Shown piece by piece: positions 51,401-64,000 of a stretch of DNA of 64,000 nucleotides. Every line of letters starts with the position of its first letter. The first letter of the stretch is position 1. Origin of the DNA: Welwitschia mirabilis (lineage: Eukaryota; Gnetophyta; Gnetopsida; Welwitschiales); the NCBI GenBank assembly GCA_051453625.1, contig JBOZIK010000001.1, forward strand, positions 215,890,570 through 215,954,569, given 5' to 3'. Position numbers and translations under genes: made by a program. The notes below the pieces were generated by a model, which saw only the letters and a program-made list of their open reading frames with translations, did not search any database and was not told the DNA's origin.

Positions 51401-52389
51401 TAATACTGTAAGTCCTTTAACAATACTGATTACATGATGAATCTTATTTAAGATCAAGGAATTGTCTCATGATTCTAGCGATCATGCAATAATTATTGCA
51501 CTCTAGGAAATGTATTATTTTTCTTCTTATTTAAGTTTTATATTAACTAAACTCAACCTATGTTTGAGATGATAATGATTATTTGTTAAATCTAAGTATA
51601 TTCTATGATTCTTCTTTAATTAGAATATAATGATTATTTGTTAAACATAAGTATCTTATATGATTCTTGTTTAAGTAGACCTCCATGAAAATGGCAAAGG
51701 CCTACTTTTAATATATCAGATGAGGGTTGTAAAATGACTAAGAATTTTGTTTTTTAAATTTCTTAAAAAAATTTGTACCAATTAGTCATATGCTATAATG
51801 GAATAGTTAAGGGATTTAATAATAGTTAAGTGGCTTGAGATTTAACGTGTGTAGGTGGTTGTTCTACTATAGGGCTTGTTACTTTTTCCGTTTTACTAAC
51901 ACATAGAATAATAATCTTATTTTAGCTAAAATATCATGGCTTTTTAACACTAGAGTTCAAGGGATGAAATTTAAAACAAAAAAAATTATGTAAATGTTTG
52001 TTCCTAGATTAGAATTTCTATGTTTCTAATGGAATTTTGGAAAGAGGAGTTTCTAAAAAATCTTTCATGCAGCTTTGATGAGGTAGCACATCTTGACATG
52101 ATTGGCTAGTGTTAGCACAATCTTGTGTATAAAGACCTTGGAAAAAGATACTAAAATTAAGACCTGTGCATGATGAAAACAAAAATAAATATAAAAAATG
52201 CTTTTTATCTTTAAAAATTAGTGTTATAGTAGAAAATTAACTTTCAGCTAAGTTTAATGATCCTAGTTTTTAAATCATTTCATGCATTATAGAATAAAAA
52301 TGCATAAATAAAGCCTTATTATATTTAGGAGTTAGTTTAACCTAATCTCATATTTACTTTGAAAGGATCTTAGATTGAAATGTTTGAAG
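48421..52389. other. AT-rich stretch, probably decayed gypsy element
   Basis: No domain can be named. Because an Athila/Tat-type protease-like segment follows on the + strand at 52390, part of this stretch may be the matching gag region, but I could not align it. Confidence 0.35.
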
Positions 52390-52713
52390 AAAATAAACAT
52401 GGCACTACAACCTGCTGACAGTTCAAGCAAGACTTCGAAAGGCATATTGGAAGATGTTCTAGTATAGGTTGATAAATTATACTATCTTAAAAATGAAAGA
52501 TAACTCTAAAGGATTTTCTTTTATCCTTGGTATATCATTCCTTAGTGCTAACTCATTGACTAGTTTTAAGGATGGTGTAGTTAAGATGCCTTATGGAAAC
52601 ATGAATACAAGATAAAGGTGTTTAATGCTATAAGGAAACATTCTTTAGATAAAAGGAAAGATATAAATTTCATTAAAACTATTGATGATTATTATTTTAA
52701 TTATTTATCTTTC
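52390..52713 (+). pseudogene. Ty3/gypsy (Athila/Tat-like) protease-region remnant
   Basis: ADSSSKTSKGILEDVLV, stop, VDKLYY matches the ADRSxKxPxGIVEDVLVxVDKF block of Athila/Tat polyproteins. A frame-shifted continuation reads YTILKMKDNSKGFSFILGIS, equivalent to FVILDMEEDxxxPIILGRP, then FLSANSLTSFKDGVVKM, and finally KVFNAIRKHSLDKRKDI, equivalent to FNVFKAMKxP. The frame is then cut at 52714 by the start of another LTR. Family assignment is by motif order; the catalytic DTG-like site is not visible. Confidence 0.6.
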
Positions 52714-52787
52714 TGTTATAACCCACATTTTGTAAGCTTTAATTAATAAGGTTTCTAAACTATGTAAAACATTTTGATATTAATTTT
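52714..52787 (+). repeat. LTR terminus, family starting TGTTATAACCC (copy 3)
   Basis: The + strand begins TGTTATAACCCACATTTTG and runs 74 bases into the gap 52788-52887. It matches the copies at 9713 and 16950 almost base for base. It interrupts the gypsy protease remnant. Confidence 0.65.
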
Positions 52788-52887
52788 NNNNNNNNNNNNN
52801 NNNNNNNNNNNNNNNNNNNNNNNNNNNNNNNNNNNNNNNNNNNNNNNNNNNNNNNNNNNNNNNNNNNNNNNNNNNNNNNNNNNNNNN

Positions 52888-55800
52888 CACTTTCATTGTG
52901 TGTTATTCTTTGGTTGGACATCATTATGAATTAGCGCTAGCCTCATATGAGAATCTTAAACTTAAATCAAAACATTGGAAAGTGACACTTGAATTTTAAC
53001 TAGATCTCCTAAAAGAAAATCTTCTAGTAAAGAGTGTATCCCTAGCATTAAATTTACACCTTTTCTTATATCCTATAATCAAATTTGTTAAAATCATAGT
53101 AACATATAAAGATTCCTTTTTAACTTTCTTAGCAAACATAATAATGTTATAAGATGAACCATTTATAAGTTAAGAGGTGTTGGTCCTTATGTGTGCATAC
53201 ATAAAGACACTTGAAAGATGATGCTAAATCTAGTAAATAACATTAACCTAGGAAATCCTTAAAATACAAAATATAAACATTATTTATTCTATTTATAATA
53301 GCCCATGGTTAAGTCATGAAAAAATTATACCCAAATTTCAAGAATCACTATGCTTGAAAAATGAAATCAAGCTTATCTCAATAAGGGTGAAAGTAGGATG
53401 GATAATGTAAATTGAATATTCAATCAAGACGTGAAGGTTATCTTATTCAAAGCCAAACAACACTTATTTTTTGAGTAAGATAAAAGAAGATTGCAATAAT
53501 ATTCATGTTGATATAGATGTGGAACAGGAGCATTAAGAAGACAACTTAGTTTTTTACATAATGTTAATGAGGGTGAGAAGGGTAAAATTTTTGATTACTT
53601 CATTTCTTTTATTACAAAAGTCACTAGTTTTCCTAATGATTATTATCCTCCTTGTTATTTAAAGAGATATTTCACTAGTTCTTGTATAGAGTTTGATATA
53701 GAATATGTCCTAAATGAGTATGATATTATTCTATGTAAGCGTCTTTTGAAAAATTAACTAAACTTTTTATGTAAAATTGTAGAAATGTTTTTCCTTTTAT
53801 CCATCTTATAGATGCCTTCTCTTTCTCATTTACTGTAATATCATTATTTAAAATGGAAACAAATTCAATATTTATTAGTTCATTTTCAACCTTCTTAAAG
53901 AAGTAAGAGGAAATACTAAGAATATACATCTTCTTATTATGAAAGACACAATCTTAATATTTATATTGGAGTAATCCCAAAACTATATCCTTAATTCCCA
54001 ATTAAAAAAATACCTAATTCAGTCAATGTAACAATCCAAATTAAAGTCCAAGAGGAATAATCACAAGTGAAGAAGATGAAATAAAAGAACAAAAACAGAG
54101 ATCAAAATAACCTAGTCCTACTTCCTTCCAAAAGAAAGGAAGTTCATGAAAATAGTCACAAAGAAACATAAAAATTTGGAAGCTAAGATCTAGCGCAAAA
54201 TGAGTTAGATTATAAAGACAATTATGGAAGGTAAAAGAAGGATTAAGATAATTTAAATAATCTTAAGACAATCCTTATCAATGTGATAATTCTCAATAGT
54301 AAAGATCACCTTCAAGTATAACTTGTAACTATCTACTTTGATATAATTCTTAATTTTCTTTTATGATTATAGAATTATATTTCTTCTCCTCCCTTTTTAT
54401 TTCTCTTAATATAATGTAGGATTTTTATCTGCTTAGCTTTGAACTAATCTAAAGTTAGTATGATTTGATGGTTTATTTTAGTCTAAGGTGTGTAATTATT
54501 TCTTAAATTATTAACCCTTTTTAAGGACAATTCTAAATCCTGGTTTGATGGTGTAAGAAATCAAATTTCAAAAATATTGAAATTAAAATTTAAAATGGCT
54601 TAATTTTAACTAAAATGACTTAAGAAACACTAAAAATACTAATTTTGGTTTTTAATTATACTACATTTTGTCAAAGTATACATTTTGTCAAAGTATCTTA
54701 CTTTTGGATTTTGAAATTTTAACAAATTCCAAAGGGAATGAACTAAATTGAAAATTTAAATTTTATTACAATTTAATGCATCTAATAAACTTAAGTGTGC
54801 TTAAGAAGTGATTTGTATTTAATTTTTTGGCTTTTAAACTTATTTTGAATACTTACCATGTACTTTAATGTAATGGACTAGTATGATTTTAGAATTGATT
54901 TAAGGTATAAATAGGTCTTTTTGAAGTTTAAGTTCATAGTATTTACTAAGGATCCCATATAAAAAATGTAATAACTACAAAAAATGATGGATTTTTTTTA
55001 ATTAGGAGGATATAAAAAGATTAGTCTGTTCTTTGATTAATTATGTTTGATCATGATGAATTTGAAATTTTATATAACCTATACCTTAGTTGTTTTTTTG
55101 TGAAAGTAATCCAAGTAGGATGAGATTTGATCGACAGTGTGACCTTTGGTTAGGTTAACATTATCACATAATAGACTGATGTTGCTAACTTTTTAAAGAA
55201 TTATGCATCTCACTTAATGGCCATGTTATATTGAAGATTAAGTTATTAAATAAAATAATAAATTTCACTAATTAATGCTAAAAATAAAAGGTTTATAAGA
55301 TGGTTAACCTTAGTTACTTTCATTGTTAAGAAAATCAAATTGTGTGCAGACTCATTATACTTAAATTTTATTATGATTGTAAAATAGTAACTCTAATGAT
55401 TTATATATAAATATCATGTATGTGTTAAAGGAATTTATTCAGAGGTTATGTTACATCATGAGATCACTCCTTATGAAGGGGACATTATCCTTAACTAAAG
55501 AAATTCATTTATTTCCAATCTTCATCAATCTTATGATGTAATCACAAGTTATCTTATCATATCCTTAGTCCTTTTCCTTCCATTCCTCAAGCATGATGAG
55601 GAAAATTTGTAACTAATTTCAGTGTAATAACAATCTTGAATGTTCTTTTAATTCTTTATCAGGTAGATTATTATTTTCATGCTTCATTAGGATTTCAAGA
55701 TTAAGATGATGGATGTGTTAAGATTTATGACACTTTTTATGCTTTCTATATCTAAATCTGCATTATAAGATAAATCATTTCTAATGAGTGGTGATATTTT

Positions 55801-56190
55801 TTTTATATTATAAGTTTAATTTTTATACTTTCATCTTCTTATAGTTTTGTATCAAACTATTAATCTATTGGTCCATGATATCCTCATACTAAAATAATGT
55901 ATTATTTTAGGTTAGGGAAATGATTAAGAATCTTATGACTTCATTTATGTAACATTAGTTAAAATTTTTCTTGTGATCTTAAGAGGAGAAGTATTCAACC
56001 TTTACATTTCCTCTTAAAGAATTCCATAATTCATTTTAAATTGTCCTTTTCTTTGGTCTAAAAGAATTATATTATGGGAAGTTGAGATTCCTTGTGGTCT
56101 TTGTGGAAGAATGTCATTAGAGTTTTTTTAATATTGTAACTAAAAATCCTAGTATAATACTTAAGATTATACCATCTATTCTTAGTAGCT
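52888..56190. other. AT-rich stretch, no gene recognised
   Basis: The first kilobase has coding-like + strand scraps (for example ALASYENLKLKSKHWKV at about 52940, and FPNDYYPPCYLKRYFTSS at about 53630) that may continue the gypsy polyprotein, but I could not match them. Beyond 54000 nothing is recognisable. Confidence 0.35.
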
Positions 56191-56192
56191 AA

Positions 56193-56193
56193 G

Positions 56194-56282
<89 letters not shown>

Positions 56283-56903
56283 NNNNNNNNNNNNNNNNNN
56301 NNNNNNNNNNNNNNNNNNNNNNNNNNNNNNNNNNNNNNNNNNNNNNNNNNNNNNNNNNNNNNNNNNNNNNNNNNNNNNNNNNNNNNNNNNNNNNNNNNNN
56401 NNNNNNNNNNNNNNNNNNNNNNNNNNNNNNNNNNNNNNNNNNNNNNNNNNNNNNNNNNNNNNNNNNNNNNNNNNNNNNNNNNNNNNNNNNNNNNNNNNNN
56501 NNNNNNNNNNNNNNNNNNNNNNNNNNNNNNNNNNNNNNNNNNNNNNNNNNNNNNNNNNNNNNNNNNNNNNNNNNNNNNNNNNNNNNNNNNNNNNNNNNNN
56601 NNNNNNNNNNNNNNNNNNNNNNNNNNNNNNNNNNNNNNNNNNNNNNNNNNNNNNNNNNNNNNNNNNNNNNNNNNNNNNNNNNNNNNNNNNNNNNNNNNNN
56701 NNNNNNNNNNNNNNNNNNNNNNNNNNNNNNNNNNNNNNNNNNNNNNNNNNNNNNNNNNNNNNNNNNNNNNNNNNNNNNNNNNNNNNNNNNNNNNNNNNNN
56801 NNNNNNNNNNNNNNNNNNNNNNNNNNNNNNNNNNNNNNNNNNNNNNNNNNNNNNNNNNNNNNNNNNNNNNNNNNNNNNNNNNNNNNNNNNNNNNNNNNNN
56901 NNN

Positions 56904-56963
<60 letters not shown>
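56193..56963. repeat. (CT)n(GT)n microsatellite with 621-N gap
   Basis: A (CT) run with one interruption (56193-56231) passes into (GT)n, then the gap 56283-56903, then (GT)n again to 56963. Both gap edges are the same dinucleotide, so the gap size estimate is unreliable. Confidence 0.95.
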
Positions 56964-56965
<2 letters not shown>

Positions 56966-59304
56966 TGTTTGTCTTCAATCTACGAGAAACTTTTAAGCAT
57001 AAATAAACTTTGAGAATTAATATTAAATATCATATGACAAGACAGGGAATTATGGTATTTTAATATATCTAGAAATGCTAGGTTTAATTAAAGTTCAATT
57101 CTTCTTTTTTCTTAGTTGACTAAAGTCTTACTTATGGATGAGATAATTACTCATGATTATGTATTTAATAATTACAAAAATTTATTTATTTTAAACCATT
57201 TATAAATTAATTTATTTTGATTTTATATAAATTTTACATTATGATATTCTTGATCGAGACTTCAAATTTAAAATTCTATCATAACTGATATTATGCTTGT
57301 CTCTTTTATGTAGGTTAACTTAATTACTATCAAATTTCTCTAAAGGTGAAACTCAAAGTTTGACTAGCACCACAATTCAAAAACCTTATGCTATCAAATT
57401 TCATAAGAACTATGGGTTTGAAAATTGATATGAGAAAGATTAGGGTTTAGTATTTGGTTAAGACAAACAACTCCATTGATTAAATTTAAAATTAAGAAGT
57501 TAATAACATTCACAAAATTACTCTACCTTTTNNNNNNNNNNNNNNNNNNNNNNNNNNNNNNNNNNNNNNNNNNNNNNTAATCATAATACATAAACCCTAA
57601 TCTTAAAGTTTTAAATGGTAAAATAGATAAAGGTTAATACTAGAAGAAATGTTAGACCTTGAAAAACATTTCATTAAAGTATCCAAAACTAATAAGTTTA
57701 CAAAATACTAATAAAATCAAGAACTAATTTCACCATTAGAGAAGACAAATTAAAGAACTAGACTAAATCAAACAATAATAATTTCAAAGGTAAATGCAAA
57801 GAAATGTATCCAAAAATTATAAAGGCCTATTCCTAGGTGTTTTACTATTGAGTAGAGAATTGCTTACTTAGTCACATCAGATAGTTTAGTTCTAATTAGA
57901 TCTTCTTCACTTATGTGAAAATTTAAATGTAGAAATTTCATAAGATATTAGTTTGTTCTTCAATGATAAGAGAAAAATGAAAAATATAATCCAACTTCTA
58001 AAAAATAATGCCAAAGAAATTATAGAGTCTATTAGTACTTTTCATAGATCCAAAGAATACCATAAACTTTGTAAGACATATATCCTAGAGAACATGGTAT
58101 GTCCATATCTAAGTGGTTTTAGCAAAATGACAAAGTCAAAAAATAGGTAAAACTATCTTAATGTCAAAATTAAAGATATAATGGATTTGAAAAATCCAAA
58201 TGTTGCAAACATCAACTAATTAATAAACCTTGATGAATCAAATATCATCTGAATTGCAAGATTTAGTCAAATATTCTTGAAAATAATAGTCCAAAAGGCC
58301 ATAATTTCTTGATTATTCCACATNNNNNNNNNNNNNNNNNNNNNNNNNNNNNNNNNNNNNNNNNNNNNNNNNNNNNNNNNNNNNNNNNNNNNNNNNNNNN
58401 NNNNNNNNNNNNNNNNNNNNNNNNNNNNNNNNNNNNNNNNNNNNNNNNNNNNNNNNNNNNNNNNNNNNNNNNNNNNNNNNNNNNNNNNNNNNNNNNNNNN
58501 NNNNNNNNNNNNNNNNNNNNNNNNNNNNNNNNNNNNNNNNNNNNNNNNNNNNNNNNNNNNNNNNNNNNNNNNNNNNNNNNNNNNNNNNNNNNNNNNNNNN
58601 NNNNNNNNNNNNNNNNNNNNNNNNNNNNNNNNNNNNNNNNNNNNNNNNNNNNNNNNNNNNNNNNNNNNNNNNNNNNNNNNNNNNNNNNNNNNNNNNNNNN
58701 NNNTCGTGAAAATAATAGTCCAAAAGGCCATAATTTCTTGATTATTCCACATAATACTATAGTAATATACTATAGTAGTAGGATCATGAAACAGTTAAAA
58801 TGCAATTTAAGCCTTATATGATGAGAGTTCCAAAATATTAGAACATTGCAAACCTTTGGCAAGATCTTGAAGAGCATTGTCTAGAGAGATTTATTAAATA
58901 AAAAAGGTACATAACTAATTAAAATAATTAAGCATTATTGAATAAGTTCCATAAAAGTTTTCAAAAATATCTATAACCATTCATTCGCCTAGTAATCTGA
59001 GCTAATGTAACACCCTATCTTAAATTACTCATATTTAGCACTTTTTTTAATGTAGATTTAAATTAATTAAAATACTTAATAAACCAAGGATCAACTTCTA
59101 TATATACTTTATTAGTATCATTATGTATGTTTTTCTTATGGAATTAAATATAGATTATTTTGGTTTTCAAACAATAGTGATGTCATATTTTTATGTTCTA
59201 AATTTCTTTCTCGTTTGTTGTCGCATAGAGATATCTTTTATATGTTGATGATATGTCAACTTGTTATAGTACATACATGGATATAAGTTTAGGATAATTT
59301 CTAA
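56964..59304. other. AT-rich stretch with gaps, no gene seen
   Basis: Gaps lie at 57532-57577 and 58324-58703. TGTAACACCC at about 59008 looks like the start of a gypsy LTR, but no matching end was found. There are no domains. Confidence 0.4.
58275..58752. repeat. 49-bp near-duplication flanking a 380-N gap
   Basis: Positions 58275-58323 and 58704-58752 differ at one base and directly flank the gap 58324-58703. Confidence 0.85.
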
Positions 59305-60822
59305 CCAATATAATAAGAAGTTATAACGCTTATTAATGGAATTTCAACTTGATATTATGTTGTCATCTAGACATGATTTGGTTCTGCTTTAGGTTCTATA
59401 CTATTAAAAACATAGTTGGGCTGAACTATATAGGCTTAAACATCATTCGATATATCATCAGAAAGACAATAAGTGATACATGAGGTGTATGCATGCTAAT
59501 AAGTAATCCTTGCTTCCTTGAAGCACCTTAAGATAGTGAAACATAATCCTTTGATACTAAGGGCTTACGATATTAAGACAAAATAAGTTCATACATAGGA
59601 AGAGTAGGAGAGTGGTGATTAAATCCACTTAAAAAAAGGCTTTATATAAAAAATCAATGAAGTCCACATTGATGATGAAATCCATGTATGGGGATGACAT
59701 TTCTTAGGTTTATCTTAATTGAGTTATCATTTGATAAATATACTACACAAATGCATACATACAATTCTAAGTGATATGGATATTTAATTGATAATTTACC
59801 AAAGAAAGATAAATTACAATTCATTGGGTTTATCTTATTACAAATAATCATACATGGAATGAAAGAAAAACACACATGATCTTCATTGGACATATTAGAA
59901 GATAATTACATTTAAAAAATATACTAATGGTGATCAAACTATTATAAATAACTTCCTTTTTTTATTACATTAATAAAGGTACCTTCTAAATGAACCATAA
60001 TACTGCTTTAATTTTTTTTTTAAAGTAGTAATATTCTATGCATTAAATTATGCACTATTTAAACTAAGATAATAGGAGGTTCTAACTTCTATTAATGGAA
60101 TTTGAACTCAATATCCAAATGTCATCCAGATGTGAGTTGGTTCTACTTTGGATTTTAAACTATAACAAACATAATTAAGCTCAACTTCATAAGCTTAGAT
60201 GTCACTTTAATATACCACCAAAAAGGTGACAAACAATACATGAGGTGAATGCATGCTAACAAGTGACCCCTACTTCCTTCAGGCATCTTAGAATGGTGCA
60301 ACATGCTCTTTTAACACAAAGGTCTTGGAATATCAAATTAGAATAAGTTGATGTATGGGTAGGACAAGAGAGTATGATTAAATCCATTTCTAAAAGGGCT
60401 TTATATAAAAGTGCAATGCATCCCATCTTAGTAATGAAATCCAAATATGGGGATGAAATTTATTAGGATTATTTTGATTTATTTATAGTTCAATGAATAC
60501 ACCATACAAATCCGTGGACATAATCCTAACTAATATGAATATTTAGTTGATTATTTACCTAATAAAATAATTCTAAATTCATTTGAATTATTCCATTACA
60601 AACAATCATACATAGAATGAAAGAAAAACATAAATAATATTCATTTGAGATATTAGAAGATAACTTCATTTGGAAAATATAGTATTGTATTACATCTATT
60701 GTAAATAGCTTCCTTTTTTTCACATTAATAATGATACTTTACAAAAAAATCACAATTCTACATTAAATCTATTTTAGAAAAAGAAATATTCTATGCATGA
60801 AACTATGTCCTCTTTAAACCTC
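59305..60822. repeat. 759-bp diverged tandem duplication
   Basis: Two head-to-tail units, about 59305-60063 and 60064-60822, align throughout at an offset of 757-760. Shared landmarks include TATTAATGGAATTT, ACATGAGGTG.ATGCATGCTAA, GGCTTTATATAAAA and ATATTCTATGCAT. Divergence is high, so it is old. No protein family is recognised in either unit. Confidence 0.85.
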
Positions 60823-63800
60823 TTTCTTCAAGTTCAATAAGTAACTTTCTAATATGATAATATGATTAATGAGGAAAATAATAGAAACATAGGATCTAAT
60901 GCTTACCTAAAATTCATGTAACTATAAAATAAACAAAGTGGATAAAGATCAAAAGAACTAATTAAGTTAACCAGATTGCCAAAATGAAAACCCTCATAAC
61001 TTTTTAAATATATTCATTAAAATAAAAAGTAAGTAAAGAAGAGGATGATNNNNNNNNNNNNNNNNNNNNNNNNNNNNNNNNNNNNNNNNNNNNNNNNNNN
61101 NNNNNNNNNNNNNNNNNNNNNNNNNNNNNNNNNNNNNNNNNNNNNNNNNAGGAGGATTTTATATACAAATGAGAAGCATTAATAATATTATAAAAGTAAA
61201 ATAACATTAATGTACACCTTCCTTAAATAACTAATTAATCAAACTTAGCTTATGCCAAACAAGAAATTCACTCACTATTCATGAAAAAAGGCCTTACTAA
61301 GAAAGCATAAATTACACATACCAAAGAACATTTAGCAAACATAATAAAAAATTAAATTAGTTTAATTATTATCCATATTAAATCCTTAAATTATTATCAT
61401 AATTCTATTAAATACACTTGCTATAATTAATGATATTACTTAAAGACTTTTTAATCTTTTGAAGAAACATTGCAACTAAAATTAATAATTAACTATTTAT
61501 AAAGGTAAAAATAACTTATGATAGTTTTTCTTAAACTAAACTCATGATATGATCTCTGAAAATTAACTTTATCAACTTTACATTCATGTAAATATATTTT
61601 CCAAGATCATATTTTGAGTATGAAAATTGCCTTAAATTTCTAGAGTTATTGTAATACCACACTTTATTAAAAAGGTAATGATTTTAAACTACTTGGAGTT
61701 TTTAAGTGATTGAAAATTTTTTACAAATCTTGTTAAGTTATCTACAATTTAGACTATTCGTTTATTAAAAAGTAATAACTATTAATTCTATAAACTAAAA
61801 CTAATTATTTACTATTTTTAGTTCATATTTTTTTAGTTATTTTCATAAAATAATATTTAAAAACATCCTAAATCTTTAAAAATTATTATTTTTAAATTTT
61901 TATAATCTAAATAAATTCTATGCCTTTTAAAAAAATCATTAAGTTCTATTCAATATTTAACAAGTTATGACATTCTTAAGTTATTTTATCATTTTGGGGA
62001 GTAAAAAAAAGAACTTTAGCTATAACAAGAAAATGAAAATTTATAAATAAGTTTAACTAAATATCTAATCTATTTTGTCTATATAATATAAAAAATAAAA
62101 TTTAACAAATACAAGTATATAATAATTAAAATAAGCCTTAGGATTGACATTCAGGACTACTTAGCAAAAATGGAATTTAAGGATTAGATAATCCACCAAA
62201 TAAGAGGATTTTAATGCATATGTGATGCATAATAAATCTATAAAAGCATTCACTAATGGACAACGAACATGGTTACCCAAGTATTATAGTAAATCCCTTT
62301 GCTACTTGGATAAAATTTTGCATTTGTAACCTCATCAACCAAGCATTTAAAGAGATCCCTTAATGCTCTCCCTCATCTTGTTTAAGCCTGATGGAATGTA
62401 TAATTTCAAAAAAATAAAATATATAATAAGCATATGAAATGGCACAATTCAATACTTTATTATGCCATCTACTTGTTTTAAGAAAAAGAGACAACATAGG
62501 AACATAATAAGTAGAGGAAACCTACTTGGTAAAGTAATGACTAGAGATCACTACTTAATGGTGGTTAATAAATATTTGATAAATTCCTAATCTCTAAGGC
62601 CCTTAGCTTCAAACTTCAAGCTCCATCATCCAATCTCCACACTCAAAACCAAAAGGATGATAAGAGAAGTAAAGAAGATGGAAGAATGAGAAGGGGATTT
62701 AATATTACGCATGTGCATAAAAAAGAGGAATTGGTTTTTAAGAGAGGCAAGGTCTCTATTTACAACTAAATTATAGAGAAAATGTTCTTGATCCACTTTA
62801 TCAAACACCATGAACATCATTTTATCCATAAGATAAGATGATCACATTAAAGTGGATAAAATTAATCACATTGAATTAGATAAGACTGGTAATGAAAAGT
62901 TCGTTGAGCTTGAGTGATAAGTGCTATTAATGTATGAAGAACATGAAGACATCATCTGTATGGCTCATACACCTATCGAGGATGAGTAATTCTCTCATTT
63001 TAACTAGTAAGGTTAGTTACATACATCATTTCCTCATTCTAGATTTTTACTTAATTCTTTTTGGGCTCATAACCATATATAAGAAATTCAAAACATGTAT
63101 TAAAAAATGTGTACTATATATTAAGAGAATAAATAGTTTCGCTTGCGACAATCTCAAAATATAATGTGTTACAGTATATGATACTTTTTTTTTAATTCCA
63201 ATGAACAAGAAAATAAATATTTTATAATCCATGTACTTTTACAAGAAGTATAAAAGTCATGGCAAGATAAAATATACTCTTTCATCTTTTTTGGTTTATA
63301 GGAAAAGAGTGCATGTACTTATTCACATGCTCATTCATTTCAAGATCCATCAAATACATCAAATCCATCAACAAAAAACACAAAAAGGAAAATGTCATAA
63401 TAGAATGTAGTGCACTCAATTTTTTATCCATTTCTTTTACCAACTATATTAAACATTTGCTTTACTAATTAATTTTACTTATTTAAACTTAGATGATATA
63501 CATGGATAAATAAGTAGCACAATTATTTTATATTCCATATATATAATTATTGTATCATTACTTTATACCTTCTTGTAAAANNNNNNNNNNNNNNNNNNTA
63601 CCATGTAAATATGATGTTTTTACATAAATGAAATTATTTGATTTTCACATTTGGAAAGCTTTTGTTTATTTATTTGTTTCTTGTGAAAAACAAATATTTC
63701 TATAGAATAACTAATAAAAAATTATTAAAAATTAAGATTAATTATTTATAAGATCATACAAATATTAAGAATACAAATTAAGCATGATGTATATCTTTGA

Positions 63801-64000
63801 CATAAGAAAAATATAAGACATTAATGATGATAAAAGAAAATATTAGTTTCCATAAAGGCTCCAATAAAAGAAGGGTTTCATGTGAAAAATTCAAAACCAA
63901 AAGGTATTATACAATTAAGATATTAATATGTCTAATGTTTAAGTAATTAAAATTTTACAAAATATGGGATATAATAGACAAGCAATGAGATAATGTCTTT
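60823..64000. other. AT-rich stretch, no gene seen
   Basis: There are gaps at 61050-61149 and 63581-63598. Open frames are at most about 76 codons and resemble nothing known. TGTAATACCACAC at about 61650 could be an LTR-like start, without support. Confidence 0.4.

Noticed and set aside
56067-57013. Long open frames of alternating Cys-Val or Thr-His on both strands
   Set aside because: They are the (GT)n microsatellite translated through a run of N; not coding.
58267-58821. Open frames of 136-170 codons
   Set aside because: They exist only because 380 Ns contain no stop codon.
59000-61670. TGTAACACCC (59008) and TGTAATACC (61650) as a pair of LTR starts
   Set aside because: The sequences after the two boxes do not match each other, and no CA ends or target duplications were found.

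Overview
The window is eukaryotic nuclear DNA from a land plant, very probably a seed plant. It is AT-rich, has 19 runs of N, and about 60% of the recognisable sequence is decayed retrotransposon. Only two genes look intact: a four-exon cytosolic 40S ribosomal protein S5 (uS7) gene on the + strand (32251-33606) and a six-exon annexin gene on the - strand (38239-41314). Both have GT/AG splice sites, plant-length proteins (198 and 314 residues) and conserved family residues. The S5 protein reads closest to the monocot-type sequences I know, but I would not place the species from that. No bacterial operon, CRISPR array, phage or plasmid feature is present.

Layout. Positions 1-5400 hold a degenerate LINE (L1-like) on the - strand with ORF1 (DUF4283, zinc knuckle) and ORF2 (endonuclease, reverse transcriptase), preceded at the left edge by a small J-domain (HPD motif) remnant on the - strand. 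Positions 5400-16250 are AT-rich and mostly unassignable, with a TTGAC-rich array (6557-6743), a 280-bp tandem duplication (10851-11410), a 48-bp tandem repeat and ends of a Ty3/gypsy-like LTR. Positions 16258-28032 are a composite of Ty1/copia copies with three LTRs, a broken gag-pol and a third ORF downstream of RNase H (SIRE-like architecture). Positions 28330-31800 are a second degenerate LINE on the + strand.

The S5 and annexin genes face each other tail to tail across a 4.6-kb low-repeat stretch, an island of about 10 kb (32.0-42 kb) spared by retroelements. Positions 43192 to about 48420 are a structurally complete but coding-dead Ty1/copia element on the - strand, with both LTRs, a primer binding site and all pol domains recognisable. 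Positions 48420-64000 are AT-rich, with an Athila/Tat-like gypsy protease fragment cut by another LTR (52390-52787), a (CT)n(GT)n microsatellite around a 621-N gap, and a diverged 759-bp tandem duplication (59305-60822).

The two host genes are not functionally linked. One is translation machinery with a telo-box-type promoter motif. The other is a calcium-dependent membrane-binding protein. The most useful observations are structural. Six gaps are flanked by near-identical sequence on both sides, so they are probably unmerged contig overlaps and not missing DNA. The copia cluster steps backwards at two further gaps. One LTR terminus recurs beside three gaps. I found no convincing novel biological system; the J-domain remnant beside a LINE and the GTCGAC-motif repeats shared by LTR and internal spacer are the least explained signals.
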